A stretch of 64,000 nucleotides of DNA, taken from positions 31,892,873 through 31,956,872 of the forward strand of contig OX439127.1 of NCBI GenBank assembly GCA_949318235.1. The letters run 5' to 3'. The stretch is from Ecdyonurus torrentis. Lineage: Eukaryota > Arthropoda > Insecta > Ephemeroptera > Heptageniidae. A program made the position numbers and the translations under genes. Shown piece after piece: positions 13,558-26,855 of the stretch (position 1 is the first letter of the stretch; each line of letters opens with the position of its first letter). Under the pieces are notes generated by a model. It made no database searches, was not told the DNA's origin, and saw only the letters and a program-made list of their open reading frames with translations.

Positions 13558-15079
13558 TAACGTACATACTTCTACGCTCCCAGCGTGCAATGGCACTGTG
13601 GCATCACCACCGAAATGTATATAGCAACGTTGCGTGCCCACGTCAACAACATAACTCTAACTTAACTAACCATACGTCGTGCATACGTAATAAACTCCGC
13701 GTGTAAGACACGCTTATGATATAAAAATTTATTAAATTGATTTTACGTGTTGTGTGTGATAGTTATTATAACATTATAATAACATTTTAATAACTTTTCT
13801 CTCTCTCTCTCTCTCTCTCTATGCATTACGGCAAAAGTTTAGAAAAGAAATTTAGAACCGAAATCAGTTTATTTATTTATTTATTTTTGGCAGTGAACAG
13901 AATTGTCATAACAAATAAGATAATTTTACTGCCCGTTCATGGCAGTAATTAATATTCATTATGACAGGAAATATGGTGCTAATTTATGTTGCAAACAAGA
14001 ATTGGTTTCATCAAATAAAAAATATGAATCAGTGCTCTGTCGTTATGCAATTTTGCATTTTTGTTGTTGTTTGTTTGTACTTATGCTCTTTTAATATAGA
14101 CATCTATATATATATATATATAATGATATACCATAAACTACAATAAAATATTTTGAGTCAAAACTACAACATTTGAGTCATACTTATATATAGCAATGAA
14201 TGTAATGTTACACTTAAAGTTTATTGTATTTTTGAGCTAACTTTTTTTTTTAAACTTTTTTTTTTCCTTGTAATACACAAAATATATATATATAAATAAA
14301 ATAATAAGCACGAGAACACGCCATCGTAATATTTTATATAAAATAAAAGCCTAATTAAATTTCTTATTACGTTTTCTCTTTTGTAATAAAGCTTTGGTAT
14401 TAAAAAAATTGTTTTACGAAGCGTACAATATGTTATGAAAGAATATCTTATCAGGATAATTTTTAATTAACAACTTTAATTTTTTTAGTGCCTATAGTGT
14501 TTTCTTGAACTATATGAGCAGATGTATAATATTATATTTTTGTATAAATGAAAAAGCTTTCTTTCTCTGATTACAAAAACTTATTAATGATCAAATGTTG
14601 CAATCTGTTAGTTTTTTTTACTCGTTTTTTTTTTTTAATACCTGTCATTCACAAGGCGAAATTAATAATAAAAATAATAGAAAAACGATTATTAAGCAGT
14701 TTTTTTTTCTCTTTTTAGATTAATGAACAGTATGGAAAAGTTTATTGCACTATATGCATGCATGTAAGAATTTAATGGATTGCGTAAAATATTGCAAAAT
14801 ATATTTGATAACATATTATATGCCTATTAAGCTCCCTATACTGTTTTCTTATTATTTATTACTAGTAACTTAAAGCAAAGAAGCGAATGTGATACAATTA
14901 TGTTACGATTGCATTCTCAAAACCAATATGCTCATGTTTATTTTGTTGACAGAGAACAATTGGTAAATTTTGTTTATCAGTCTTAAAATAATAGGTTCCG
15001 TGTGGTTTTAGAGTATATTTGTTCTTCAATGAAGCTTCCTATAAATATAGAGAAAAAAAAAACTTCTTGTATTTTGTCA

Positions 15080-15560
15080 TCAATGTCTGATATACCGCTG
15101 CTATAGAAATTACCGGGTGGCTGGTTAGTAAATACCGTGTCAGTACCATGATGTTTACTGTGGCGGTTTATTGGTTCGATGCCTGGGGTGGCTAATAGGA
15201 GGGAAGGGGCAGGTGTGATTGTATACAAGAAAAAGAAATCACACAAGCGTTCGATACTTGGACTCACTTGTAATTAGTGGCAAAAGACGCGGTAGGTTTG
15301 CTATACGCGAGCGAGCGCGCGGTGCTACTGATGTGCATAGAGGTGAGTCAGGTTAGTTGACGCGTGGATGAATTCAGCTGGCGAGTATTTACTATATAAG
15401 CTATATATACAGGGTGGGTGGGTGATTGGTTTTGGTCTATGCTTCACGCAATGTAACGCTAAACTAAGCTTGTAAATACACAGTAGCAACAAACAAATGG
15501 CAATAGTATATTAGTAGTGTATAGCGGTGGAATCATCATAGCCACTGGGCACGTCCGAAC
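15080..15560. other. Mixed-composition island with a pol III B-box-like motif
   Basis: GGTTCGATGCC at 15172-15182 fits the internal B box consensus GGTTCGANNCC exactly, and TGGCTGGTTAG about 50 bp upstream resembles an A box. The arms around the B box do not fold into a T stem beyond two pairs and no acceptor stem is visible, so this is not a functional tRNA gene. A decayed tRNA-derived SINE is possible. The rest of the island, with GCGAGCGAGCGCGCGG near 15310, has no supported ORF. Confidence 0.35.
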
Positions 15561-16079
15561 ACGTGCCTTTTCAAAATCTTAAATCCGTGACTAAAATAAT
15601 TAGCATTGATATATTTGTTTGAGATTTTTTTTAAACTTGCCATTATTTTATAAATAGATAGAGTTCCTGCCAGTGATTTTGCATGCGTAATTAAAATAAT
15701 AAAGAAAACGTGACTTTACCTGAGTTTGAAAGTAAAAATGATATAAAATGGTTTGATTTTGGAAGCAAAAACTGTATTATTAGACCATCATATTCATTAG
15801 TAAAGAAAGAGAATATTTCTGGTTTTTAGTTTAAGGTTGCTAAACCCCGCACTAGCGACCATGAGTGACATGAACGCGCGACGAGACAAAAAATAATTTG
15901 ATACCTCAATTATATATTATGTCAGTGTCATTATTCACGAATATTAATTATTTATGAAATATCGCGTTTCCATTCATCATGCAAAAAGTTGATTGCATAT
16001 AATGAAGACCCCTGATTTTTTTTCTCTCATATTCTATAATTCAGTATGTAATTTCTTTATAAGAAACTCATCGACTACA

Positions 16080-16440
16080 ATGGGTTCAACAATTGAAATT
16101 GTGTTTGGGCGTGGTGACAACAAAGTCTTGCTTGCAACAATGCTTTTCTGTGATGGACTGACGGATGGACTGACTGAGACCGTCTTGTAGGCCGCGCATG
16201 CCCGACGCGCGCCCCGCACGCCCGCCCGTGCTAAGACGCCGCCCGTGTTCGCTCCCTTGCGCATAAGACGCTATGCCGCCTGCTGCCGCCTCCACCACCG
16301 CTGCTCTTAGAGCTTGCTGATGGTTATTAACTTAATATAGCGCTTCCTGTTAATGTTCGCTGTAGCATAGCACCGGTAGCACCAAAGCACCAACTGGATA
16401 CGAAGTCGAGACGTGTATCTGTTGAGGAGGTCATAATGCA
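16080..16440. promoter_or_regulatory. CpG-rich GC island
   Basis: At about 16190-16310 the sequence is dominated by C and G with many CpG dinucleotides. Just before it is a short imperfect repeat of GATGGACTGAC. Overlapping ORFs on the minus strand are explained by GC-richness and show no domain. It may be a promoter or regulatory island. Confidence 0.4.
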
Positions 16441-16960
16441 TGTGTCCCAGTCATAAATAATTTATTATTCATTGTTTTCAAATATCAAGTTGTAAATTTT
16501 AAACTATGAAGGGTAAAATTTGAGATGCAGGAAATTATAATTGGAAAATTAAAGCAACTGATGAAGTAACTAGTTGGAAATCTTAGACTTGTGTGTCTGT
16601 GCCCCTGGCTTTATGCAACCAGTTGAACTTTTTAATAAAAGTTCAATGGTGTAGATTTCTCAAGAACTTCTGGTAAAATGCTTGTAAAAACTATCAAAGG
16701 AAGGTATCAAACTTGTACTTAAAGGATTTAGCTTATTTTCTCGAGTAATATGAAACCAATGGTTACATAAAAATCGAATCACAACCTACATACCGTTGAT
16801 AAAACCAATACGAATTACACAAAATATTTAACTCTGTTCAGGAACTATCAAAGAAACTTGAACGGTGAAATATTCAACCACTTCCATCACCTCAAAAGCA
16901 ATTGAATTTAATAAGATAATTAACCATCAGAACAAAAAAAAATTTCCAATTTTTAACATT

Positions 16961-16983
16961 AAAAAAAAAAAAAAAAAAAAAAA
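16961..16983. repeat. poly(A) tract, 23 A
   Basis: Homopolymer run in AT-rich DNA. Confidence 0.9.
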
Positions 16984-18533
16984 GGCAGATACGAGAAAAA
17001 AAAAAAGCTATATCTTGTTAAGTATACCAGCAACAATAAATCAAATAAAGAAGATTTTTCTTACAAAATATTATACATCTTTAAAATAGAACATTCTTAA
17101 TTCTATTTTTAAATCTGCTATAAATTTAAAAAATACCTTCCTTTTTTATTTCATGGTCAAAAGCGATCACCGACCCTCCAACACTTTCTTTGGTAAATGA
17201 CCTGACCCAGACTTTCATATCTACTCTTCAATACAGATTTATTATTATCATTATTAAAAATTATTTTGATGCTTCTCTTTAACGATGTCTCATTTATTAA
17301 CAAATTATTACTTTTACAACTTTTGAGATCATCATTTACTTTTTTTAAATAAATATTTTTAAATATAAAAATAAATTGAATCCCGGAACTGAAATGTAGA
17401 AACATTTAAATAATATAGTTTAATCGAAATAAAGCCACTTTATTAGGAGCACTGCGTTATGATATTATACGGCAACTTAACTATTTCTCCGCATTTAAAA
17501 GTAATTATCACCAACCTTGAAGGCTTTAAATTTTAAATTAATCTAAAATTTGTAATAAAATAAATTTTAAAATTCACTTTTCAACTCTTATTTTAGACAT
17601 AAACAGTTAAATTTTTAAATAAAATTTACTTATAACTTAACATTATACTATATATAATATAAATTAATGAAATAATGTTGTTTATATATATACCGATAAA
17701 TTCTTTTGCATTTTTTTTTTTAGAGTTTTACATTCCTAATAAATTAGTGATGGTTATCATTATATTTACTGCGGTATAGCAATTCAAAAATTTCAAAATA
17801 ATTGGAGTTATTACTTTACTGGTTTATAATAGATCAATAAAATAAAACGTTGCATATAATATATATATTTCAAATAGAGCAATAAATTATATAACTGATA
17901 CTGTTTACCTGATTAGTTTTATTGAATGTTTAGAAACATATGTATGTGGGGGTTACCTTTTTCTATATTGTGACCATTATATAGAATCTTGCACAATATA
18001 CTATTCCACAATATTAAATAAGAATTACAATTGAAAAAAAAAATGTTACTTTATGTATATATTATGTTATATTAAAAAATATAATCTGTAGAATATTATC
18101 TATTCAGATCATGAATCTTTAATTATTTTTAGCATAATTTATACCTAGAATTTTGATGTTTTCTTTTGATTATAAGTTTATTTTAGTTTAGAAAAAAAGA
18201 AGAAGAAAAAAATAATAATAGAATTTATTTATAATAAAGCATGTTATGGTGTTTGCTCTAACTTAGGTGAACGTCCTGTTTAAAAAGTGTAAGAGATGAT
18301 AAAATTTGATATAATTTATTATTAAATAGTTTGTACACTTTGTGTTTCTTGTGTCATATTGCGCTTCAAACTTTACTGCGAGTATCATATAATAATAATA
18401 TGTGTATTGTGAACTAGATGAGGGATTTTTTTTTTCTTTTTGTATATGGAGAACAACTATTTTTTTTTTGGTGCGCTTGGGTGCTTTGGCAGGTGCAATG
18501 GGTGCCTTTAGTGAGAAGGGGGTGCACGCAAGC

Positions 18534-18535
<2 letters not shown>

Positions 18536-18600
<65 letters not shown>
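18536..18600. repeat. (GA)n microsatellite
   Basis: About 65 bp of GA repeat, responsible for Arg-Glu and Leu-Ser false ORFs around it. Confidence 0.95.
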
Positions 18601-18604
<4 letters not shown>

Positions 18605-19845
18605 CTGACCCTTGGAACAAAGGTTCAGGATCGTTGCTTGCCGAGGTTTAAAAACAACAAGCAAGAGGCATCATTGTTGTCATCCGTTTCATCTAGATGT
18701 TGCTTTTCATTATATATAATATACAACAATATAATGTGATATTTTTATTTTATTGTAACAGGAAATAAAAATTATATATCTATAGAATTTTATTATGTTA
18801 TACTATTTAATAATAATAATATGTATGTTTACAAAATGTATATATAATTTATAAAACATAACTACTTACATGTTTAGTTAAATATTTATATGCAATCACC
18901 GTGACTTGAGTTTTATTTACTATTCAGATATAACATATTTATTTTGGTTGATACTTTTAAATATATTATTAATAAACGATGAGGGTTCATACAATATAAA
19001 AATATTGAAAAATCTCATTTTAATTGCTGTATAGCAATTTATACTGTATTTTATCTATAGCATTTTAAACATTTAAAATATTATTAAAATATTTAAAACA
19101 ATTTTTTTTTAAATAATTCTTTTTTTGGTATCTCAAGTTGAGCTTAAGAAATGTAAGAAGAGTTACATACAAAATTCAATGCCAAAATAAAAATTCCTCA
19201 CTTTATTAAATTAATAACTATACTTTATTTTACTACTTAAAACCAATAAAACTTCCAAATTTGCTCTTATTAACATTAGTAAGTTAATTATGATAATTTG
19301 AACCCTGCAGACACGTTAGCAATTTTCTTTTAGGCAATCAGTGTGGTCTTATATAAATATTAAATGAGAGGAATGGGGAAATTATTCCTTAAACCTTGAT
19401 GTTTTTTTATAGTAAAATTGGATGCAATTAAATATCCTTTAAATAATTTATTAAAACGTATATGCAGGCTAAAAGTGATAGAAGAGAATTATAGTAAGTT
19501 ACAACACAACACATTATTTCAATTTTTGTGATTGAATTTACCAATTTTACAAAAAATTATGTCAAAGAGAAACAACATAATACTGTGCACTTAAAAACGT
19601 GGCAATTTTTTAAGTGTTAGTGTTAGAAAGAGAAAGAGAGAGAAGAAAGATTGGAGTCGCGTCGTCCCCCTTTTCCAGGGTCACCTTGCACCCACCCTTC
19701 TCGAGAGTAATTAAACGCACACAAGCGTGCCGAACGTTGTAGCACAAGTCACAGGAAGACACATGCTCGCTTTTTTGTTCTCTAATTTACTTTTTAATAG
19801 TTCTACAATTTTAATCTAACAATACAACATTGTTTTATTTATGTG

Positions 19846-19874
<29 letters not shown>
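19846..19874. repeat. poly(T) tract, 29 T
   Basis: Pure T homopolymer in AT-rich sequence. Confidence 0.95.
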
Positions 19875-19878
<4 letters not shown>

Positions 19879-21983
19879 CTTTTTTAATGAAATCAAAAAA
19901 TAAAAATCATCAAAACTAAAAATAATTCAGCTTATTATAAAATGTAAAGCATATACAAATTAATTGTGCCTATTTTATCTTTCTTTTTTTATGAAATAGC
20001 TCGTTAAAAACTCAAACTCAAGTTGTTTTAAAAACGCAATAAAAATACTGATGAATTAAAAATGACTGCATTGCTATAAAATTGCAATCAACAAATGGAA
20101 AGAAGAAAATAAAAACTAAATATTATAATTTTTGTATGAATAAAATAAATATTACACATTTAAATGTTAAGTACAAAAATAAAAGCTGATGCAATTTTGA
20201 TAGAAATGTTCTATTGTTTCTTTGAATAGCCTTTAAATTATATGAAAATAGGTTTTGTTCTTTTGATAACTATCATATATTATCCTAAATATTGAGGTGA
20301 CATATTTACATAGTAATGCTAAAAATATAAAAATCTATTCTTTAGAGAAGAGGAAATCAACAACTCTATTCTTAGGTGAAACAAAAGTTGCAAAAGTTGA
20401 CCGAAAGTATAAACCTCAAGAAGCGTGTAAGCCGCGGCATATAATTTGGAATGTTCCTATTAGCTCATATACAGGATAATACTAATCACCATACATAGTA
20501 TGTACCAATCTGGATTTCAAATGTTCATATTTTAACATTCTTGATATTTTCTTTACAAAAATGCATGCGATGAAATTTTGAAGTTGAGTTTTCATCCTGT
20601 GAGCTTGGCAATTTTTCGGTCCGCTATGTTGTGCGGGCTGCATATACTGCAGATTTACAGGGGCTCCAGAACACTGCCTATATGCATCTGACGTTAAGCA
20701 TGTATAATTTCCGTGTTTGGATTTCTATAAAATAACAAATTTCAGAACTTTAGAAGAAAAAAAAATGTAAGCATTTTAATAATTGTGCTATTTATGTGAA
20801 AATTATTTATCTATATATTACTTTTTTTATGCATAGTACATTCTTTCTTTCTGATGAGAAGCTCTTCTATTAAGTTTTCGTGAAGGAATAAATAAATCCC
20901 AGAAAATGATCTATATAAAAGTTAAAATTTATTATAAGGATTAAAAAAAAAGTGCGTGGTCACCATTAAAACTTAAGTCGAAGGTATCGTGCAGGTTTGG
21001 AACATAGCTCTAGTTCTCTCTCTCTCTCTCTCTCCTACTCTTCGCGTCTATTGTTCCCGCAGATGAGAGTTGCATCCCCTGTACCATTGTTATTCTGTGA
21101 TTCTGGCCTCTCTCAATAATGATTGTTTGATGTCCATGAGAAACTTTAAAGGTGGTCCATAAGACAATAATATACACACTTTAGACCATGCATCATCAAT
21201 GTTGTTTACTCATAGATCTGAGTTTTCTTTTCTTTTTCTCTCTCTTTCTTTCTTCTACTCGTTGTGTCTTGTCAATATGTAAAGCTAATGACCTCCTCTT
21301 TATCACTTAAATTTATTACATTGACATTCATGAGATTTATTTGACTACAACAAACAATACAAAGAATTGTATTAACTTGAATTATTGCTTGTTATATATC
21401 GCAACATTTGTTTAAAAAAATCATAATGTATATCAAAGATATCATCAATTCAATGTTACAATTTTTTGAATCTTTTGCAAAGAGAATACAATTCAGTTTT
21501 TGTGACAATAATAATAAATTGTACTTGTGCTGTGCAGTTCACATAGAATGTTTGTTGCATTATACGACATTTATTTATTTTGCGTAGGTTTTATTTGAAA
21601 TATTTAAAAGATCATGATGTTTGCTGACAATAAAATGATACATAAAAATAATGTAGATAAACTTATATACAAATTAAACATGAAAATTTTATTATAATTA
21701 ATTTTTGTAGAACTTTTTTTTCCCCAGATAAAAACTTTTAAATAACACAAATATTTAAAAACAGAATAATAAAATGTTTTAATCCATAAATATTTCCAGC
21801 TTAATATATGAGTGACAAATTAATCAATTAAACAACTATGTATAGATTAAATTTACTTGCGACTTTTAAAATCTATCAAATTATATCTTGGTACAAATAT
21901 TATGGGTCCAACGAAACTGTAACTTAACGTGACTAACGTTTTAAATTTTAAATATTTTGTTCTTGTTCTTCTTTCTTTTAATT

Positions 21984-21988
<5 letters not shown>

Positions 21989-22019
<31 letters not shown>
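21989..22019. repeat. (TA)n microsatellite
   Basis: Short TA repeat of about 31 bp. Confidence 0.9.
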
Positions 22020-22023
<4 letters not shown>

Positions 22024-24785
22024 TTTTCTTGTGTTAGCTGGACAACAGAAAGAGACGAGAAGGTATATGAGAGGTCAATTTTAGGGTGCATTGTTGGGTT
22101 TGTTGCTACTCATTGTTATAAACCAAAAAAGTTCTACTCGTGATGTGCTGATTATAATCTCGCAACATCTTTAACATTCAACTAAGACCGGACCAACGGG
22201 ACCAATAAAACAATCTATGTATAAAAAAAAGTCATCTTTTAAAGTCTGTAATCAAACCTTGCACATAAACCAAAATTGAAAGCACTAAAAAAATTATTAT
22301 TATTATTTTTTTTCGTTCTCATTTGAGAGGTTGTTTATTTCTTTGCGCTGTCACATGCTCATCCTTTTCTCCTTCAATAATACAAAATGTTCCCCACTGA
22401 TTTTCTCATCAGCACGAGCAAAGTATATTTCAAAGCACGCCCGAATTAAATATGATATTTTATTAACAACTTATTTAACAATATAATAATCTCTTATCAT
22501 AATAACATGTCTCAATTTGTTAACTCTAAAAGTTAATTAGAAATATTATTAAGAAGTGGCTTTAAAGTTTGTGATGAAGAATTATTATTGTTTTCAAATT
22601 TTATCTATATTTACTAAAATACTCATATAGACTTTGTCGTTTGATAAAAACTGCTATGGTCTTGTTGTTATATTTTCAAGAACTGTCACAAAAATCTAGG
22701 TGTATATATATACAAGTGCAGTTTAAAATGTTATAAATAGTAATTTTCTCGTCATTCTCATATTTTATACATGAAATTGTATTTTAATTACTCCAAACAG
22801 TATTCCTTTTCAATAAAATAGTAATACTTAGTTCTTTTTTTTTCTCTCTCAGATATCAATTCTTACGTTTGGTGCATGATCAAAAATTAGTATTTATACT
22901 AAAAAAAAAATCAAATTCTGTTATCTTTATTTTATCATAAAATTTGTATACTGCCATGCGCGGAAAAAAATAAACAACAATAAGTTATTTAAGAGTATAT
23001 TATATAAAGTATACGGCTTTCTCAACGTATAGAGTGTGGGTGGACGTAATAAAATGTGGGTTGATGAGGTAAATAAGACTATATGCTATACTTATACTTA
23101 TTGATCCCTCGAGCTATAAGATCCCTCGTTAATTAAGAGCTTTGCGGTACATTTTTGTCGTCAAAGACAAGACATATGCATGCCCTAGGCAAATCTACAG
23201 GAAACTTGTGTGTCGATTTGAAAAATGAGTCTATTAAAAACATGTTTAAAATATATGACATTGTTGTCTCTTTTATGTCGTGGCCAGTTATAGTATTGAT
23301 ATACGAGACTAAATAAAAGTAATAACCATAGCATCACATAAATTTAAAATATCTTTTAATGAAAACATTATTATAAACTTTATAACTATTCACTTAATAA
23401 TTCAGTAAATTATTAAAAGAAACGAAATAAATTATTGTATAATAATACTTTTTTTTTACTGTATAATGTTTTATTATATTGTTTGATCGTCAATAAATAA
23501 TAAAATACATTTATATTATTGTTTTTATTTATTTATATATTTTATATAAATGCATAATTTGTAAGTAGTTCATTCTATTTTTCTTCATATAATTTAGTTC
23601 AAAATATTTTAATATGCAGTAGGGATAAAAATTTAGGTAACTTTCTACAACATAAAAAAATAACAACACAGATATAATTTAAAGTAACTTAAAAATAGCT
23701 ATTAACGTTTAAAGCTTGCAAAAAAAATATGTATATAAATATATAATAAGGTATAATGTATACGAATTATTATTATTCATTTTAATTTTTTTTTTATCGT
23801 CTTCAATAATTTTTCTTTGACTCTTATAAAATCGTGCTATTCTCGCATCAAAGATCGTGGTTTACAATAGCCAAAAATGAATAGTATATTTTAAGAGAAG
23901 GTATGCGCTTCTTGTTGCTTTATTACAGCTTGATGTCTTCTTTTTCGAAGTCACCCTTTTTCTTTTTCTTTTTTTATTATTCTTTTTCTCTTTACTCCAC
24001 GCCGCTTTAACTTGTCACCGAATAAAATCACTGTCAAATATAAGGGGATATGAAAAGAGCGTGTCAAATTTCGTGCAAAAATCGGCCAATATCATGACGT
24101 CAACTTGATACAAAGCTTTTGTTATATAATTTTGATACAAATAGAATTGCGTGCATACAAATCTTATACATATTGTTTTCTCATCTTATTATTATTATTT
24201 TATAATTTATATTAAGCTATATTATATCATTAGTTCATAAATTCTTTTACGAATTAACTGATAATTCTATGAAGTAGCTATTTTCAGAAAGTCACGGAAA
24301 TATAGAAATAATTTGGCTCAGTACTAAACCTGCATAAACTTTATATATATATAGGAAAATAATATTCTAATAAATGTCTATAGAGTACTATTTTTTTAAC
24401 GATTATTTATTAACATTGTTATGCTTGTTTAAATTTTGGTATTGCTATGCAGCGTAATTTAAAATCATCTTCAAATCATCTTCAAATAAACAATATTACT
24501 CAGTGGATGAATATTTACAGGACCAACTCTAATATTTTTTGTATCTAATATTTTCTTTAATATGTTGTGTAATGTTTGAATGTGTTTTATTGACAATCAT
24601 TTCTAATTGTGTTTATATATATGTATATATAATGTACAATAACCTAAGCGGATACACTTTTGTGTATTTTGATTGTAGGATGAAAGAAATGAATAAATAT
24701 ATATATATTTTTTTTTTGTATCGTGTTTACATGCTATGTTAATTTTTCCATTATATATTTATATACATGGGACTTTTTTCTGAAA

Positions 24786-24787
<2 letters not shown>

Positions 24788-24816
<29 letters not shown>
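24788..24816. repeat. (CT)n microsatellite
   Basis: Short CT repeat, one of many scattered 20-30 bp CT arrays (also near 5220, 11790, 13800, 21015 and 42905). Confidence 0.9.
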
Positions 24817-24821
<5 letters not shown>

Positions 24822-25059
24822 AATACGAACAACCTAACAATTTTGTAAAGTAATAAAGTATTTATTGGTTAAAAAAATAAAGCTTGCAACAAGTTAAACA
24901 CAAAGGATGGTTGGAAGAGAATGAAAATTTAACATTAAACCTAAGGGGAAGTAAAAAAAACAAAACAAAAATACTATATACGGACATTTTATAAAAAAGG
25001 AGATCATCTACCTTAGTTCCAATGGTTGATTCACAAGGTTCATTCTGTATCCGTTTTTG

Positions 25060-25090
<31 letters not shown>
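25060..25090. repeat. poly(A) tract, 31 A
   Basis: Homopolymer run next to a 20-bp-scale balanced segment, with no retrocopy visible. Confidence 0.95.
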
Positions 25091-25093
<3 letters not shown>

Positions 25094-25262
25094 TATAAAA
25101 AATAGTAGGATGAACTTCCTGTTAATGTATTGTCAAGATAATATAAACGCGTAAATGAATAATGCAAAGCAAATTAATAGCTAAAGCATCCAACATTTTT
25201 AAGTACAGGGTTCATAAATTTCATAATTTTGGATTTAAAAATAATCATCATTATCATGCCAT

Positions 25263-25291
25263 TCTCTCTTTCTCTCTCTCTCTCTCTCTCT
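25263..25291. repeat. (CT)n microsatellite
   Basis: Short CT repeat with one TTT interruption. Confidence 0.9.
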
Positions 25292-25467
25292 TTGAGTACT
25301 CATAAAGTTGCTTTGTCATCTAAAGGATTGTAGTGAACATATTTCAATGAATTTTAAGTCTCCTAATTTAAATTAATTGTTTTATTTTTTTGTCTATGAT
25401 TGTACTCTTTAACTATAATTTTTATAAGGAGGAGCTTATTTAATAAGATAAGAAGAAACAATAATAA

Positions 25468-25486
25468 TGCGCATGCGCCTTTTATA
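25468..25486 (+). promoter_or_regulatory. NRF-1-like palindrome followed by a TATA-like motif
   Basis: TGCGCATGCGCC contains the perfect 10-bp palindrome GCGCATGCGC, the NRF-1 type core promoter element. TTTATAA follows directly at 25480-25486. In a genome this AT-rich, such a GC palindrome is unlikely by chance, and it lies about 65 bp upstream of an ATG in good context. Promoter function is inferred. Confidence 0.4.
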
Positions 25487-25544
25487 ACAAGCCAAGCACG
25501 TGCCATTGTTAGTGCAGAGGAGTTGCGCACCAAAGAGCACCAAA

Positions 25545-25584
25545 ATGGCTTCAGCAGCTACTGCTTATTGTGACCTTTATACAT
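25545..25584 (+). CDS. Candidate first coding exon (13 codons), unproven
   Basis: The context CACCAAAATGG has A at -3 and G at +4. The frame gives MASAATAYCDLYT and then meets ACAT|GTAAGC, a good donor, leaving one base of a split codon. Without splicing the frame closes after 20 codons. It cannot join directly to the exon at 49153, because the split codon would become TGA; intermediate exons would be needed. It could equally be a chance ATG or belong to another transcript. Confidence 0.2.
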
Positions 25585-26720
25585 GTAAGCAGGTGCTTGT
25601 GAATTGAACCTTACCGTACAATAACCTTAAACTTTTATTCTTCATCTTAATGAGCAAATCATTTCTGCTACCAACTTTAATCGACTTTGTGATTATATTT
25701 TTATTTATTATATTTTTACAATACTTACAACTCCACCTTGAAATTTACAAGTTAAAATACATCCGATAGATAGCTAATATTCAATAAGAAATTTATAAAT
25801 TCACTAAACATTAAAGTTCAGCATAGAAATCTGTTAAACGTTCTATGTAAATTGATTAATTTTAAGATTAATTGTTTAAGTGTCTAAGTTTTTTTTTTTG
25901 TTTTTTTTTAAACAACTGCAATGTAAAGTAATGCACCTGCTATATATAATCAGCGTTTCACAAAATACAAAAGGAAAATGTTCAAAATTAGTTACGGTTA
26001 ACTCGACTTTGATTTTCTTTTACTTCTACATCAGACAAAATAAAATCACAAAGTTAAATATTTTTACAAGTAAATGAAGAAAAAAAAATGCAATAAATTT
26101 ATACTATTCTTAAATAATGTTGAAAATTTTATGTGCTGAGGCTTATACTATATAAAAAAAGTTAAACGAGTTTTCTTCATATATATACAACTAAAATATA
26201 ATTTTTTTAGTAATTAAATTATTTATCTCGATAAAATTGAATTTACAGTTTTAAAGTTTTTTTTCCACTTAATATTTTACTTATAACCTTGGAGAATTTT
26301 TTAATCAGTTAAAAATATTTACAAAAATATGAATTCTTGTTAAATTACCCTTCATATAATTACATTTTGTCTATAGCCATTGCAATTTGTTCAAATATAA
26401 AATTTAACTAATTAGTTTATTTCATTGCAGATAATTATTAGCAGTTTATAGTTTTGCTACACTCGTGAGCAAGGTCTGCAAAATATTTTCACACTTCTTT
26501 ATCATGGTCCAACGTATAACAAAATAGTGTTTCTCAAAATATACCTATACGTGATTTGAAGAGTTAAAAACAAATTAAATTTATTTTATGTAATGATTAA
26601 TAACTTTATTAAGTCGTTGTGAGGACTTGAAAGCCCTGTTGGAGGCTGGTGCATTTTGGATTTTTTTTAGTGTTTTTAATTATTGTATTGGAGTGTGATC
26701 GACGTAAGGATCTATTTAAC

Positions 26721-26757
26721 GTGTGTGTGTGTGTGAGAGAGAGAGAGATAGAGAGAT

Positions 26758-26853
<96 letters not shown>
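26721..26853. repeat. Compound (GT)n(GA)n microsatellite, 133 bp
   Basis: Starts as GT repeat, passes through GAGAGATA variants, then runs as pure GA for about 90 bp. It is the longest purine-rich array in the window and could adopt triplex structure. Confidence 0.95.

Positions 26854-26855
<2 letters not shown>

Larger units (their letters stand above)
10900..15070. other. AT-rich noncoding block with two MITEs
   Basis: No coding signal. A short patch at 11760-11910 has balanced composition and a (CT)n stretch. The block also holds a long (TA)n array, a 41-A run, an ATTT tetranucleotide repeat near 13870 and two type A MITEs at 12733-13194. Confidence 0.55.
16450..25460. other. Long AT-rich noncoding block
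   Basis: No exon could be supported. Small islands of balanced composition lie at about 18470-18540, 19640-19770, 20580-20720 and 23020-23230. A full CRE octamer occurs at 24095-24102. The remainder is AT-rich sequence with simple repeats, listed separately. Confidence 0.55.

Noticed and set aside
15118..15182. tRNA gene
   Set aside because: The B box matches but T and acceptor stems cannot be formed.
14983..15267. 94-codon ORF on minus over the B-box region
   Set aside because: Better explained by a short repeat-derived noncoding segment than by a protein; no domain.
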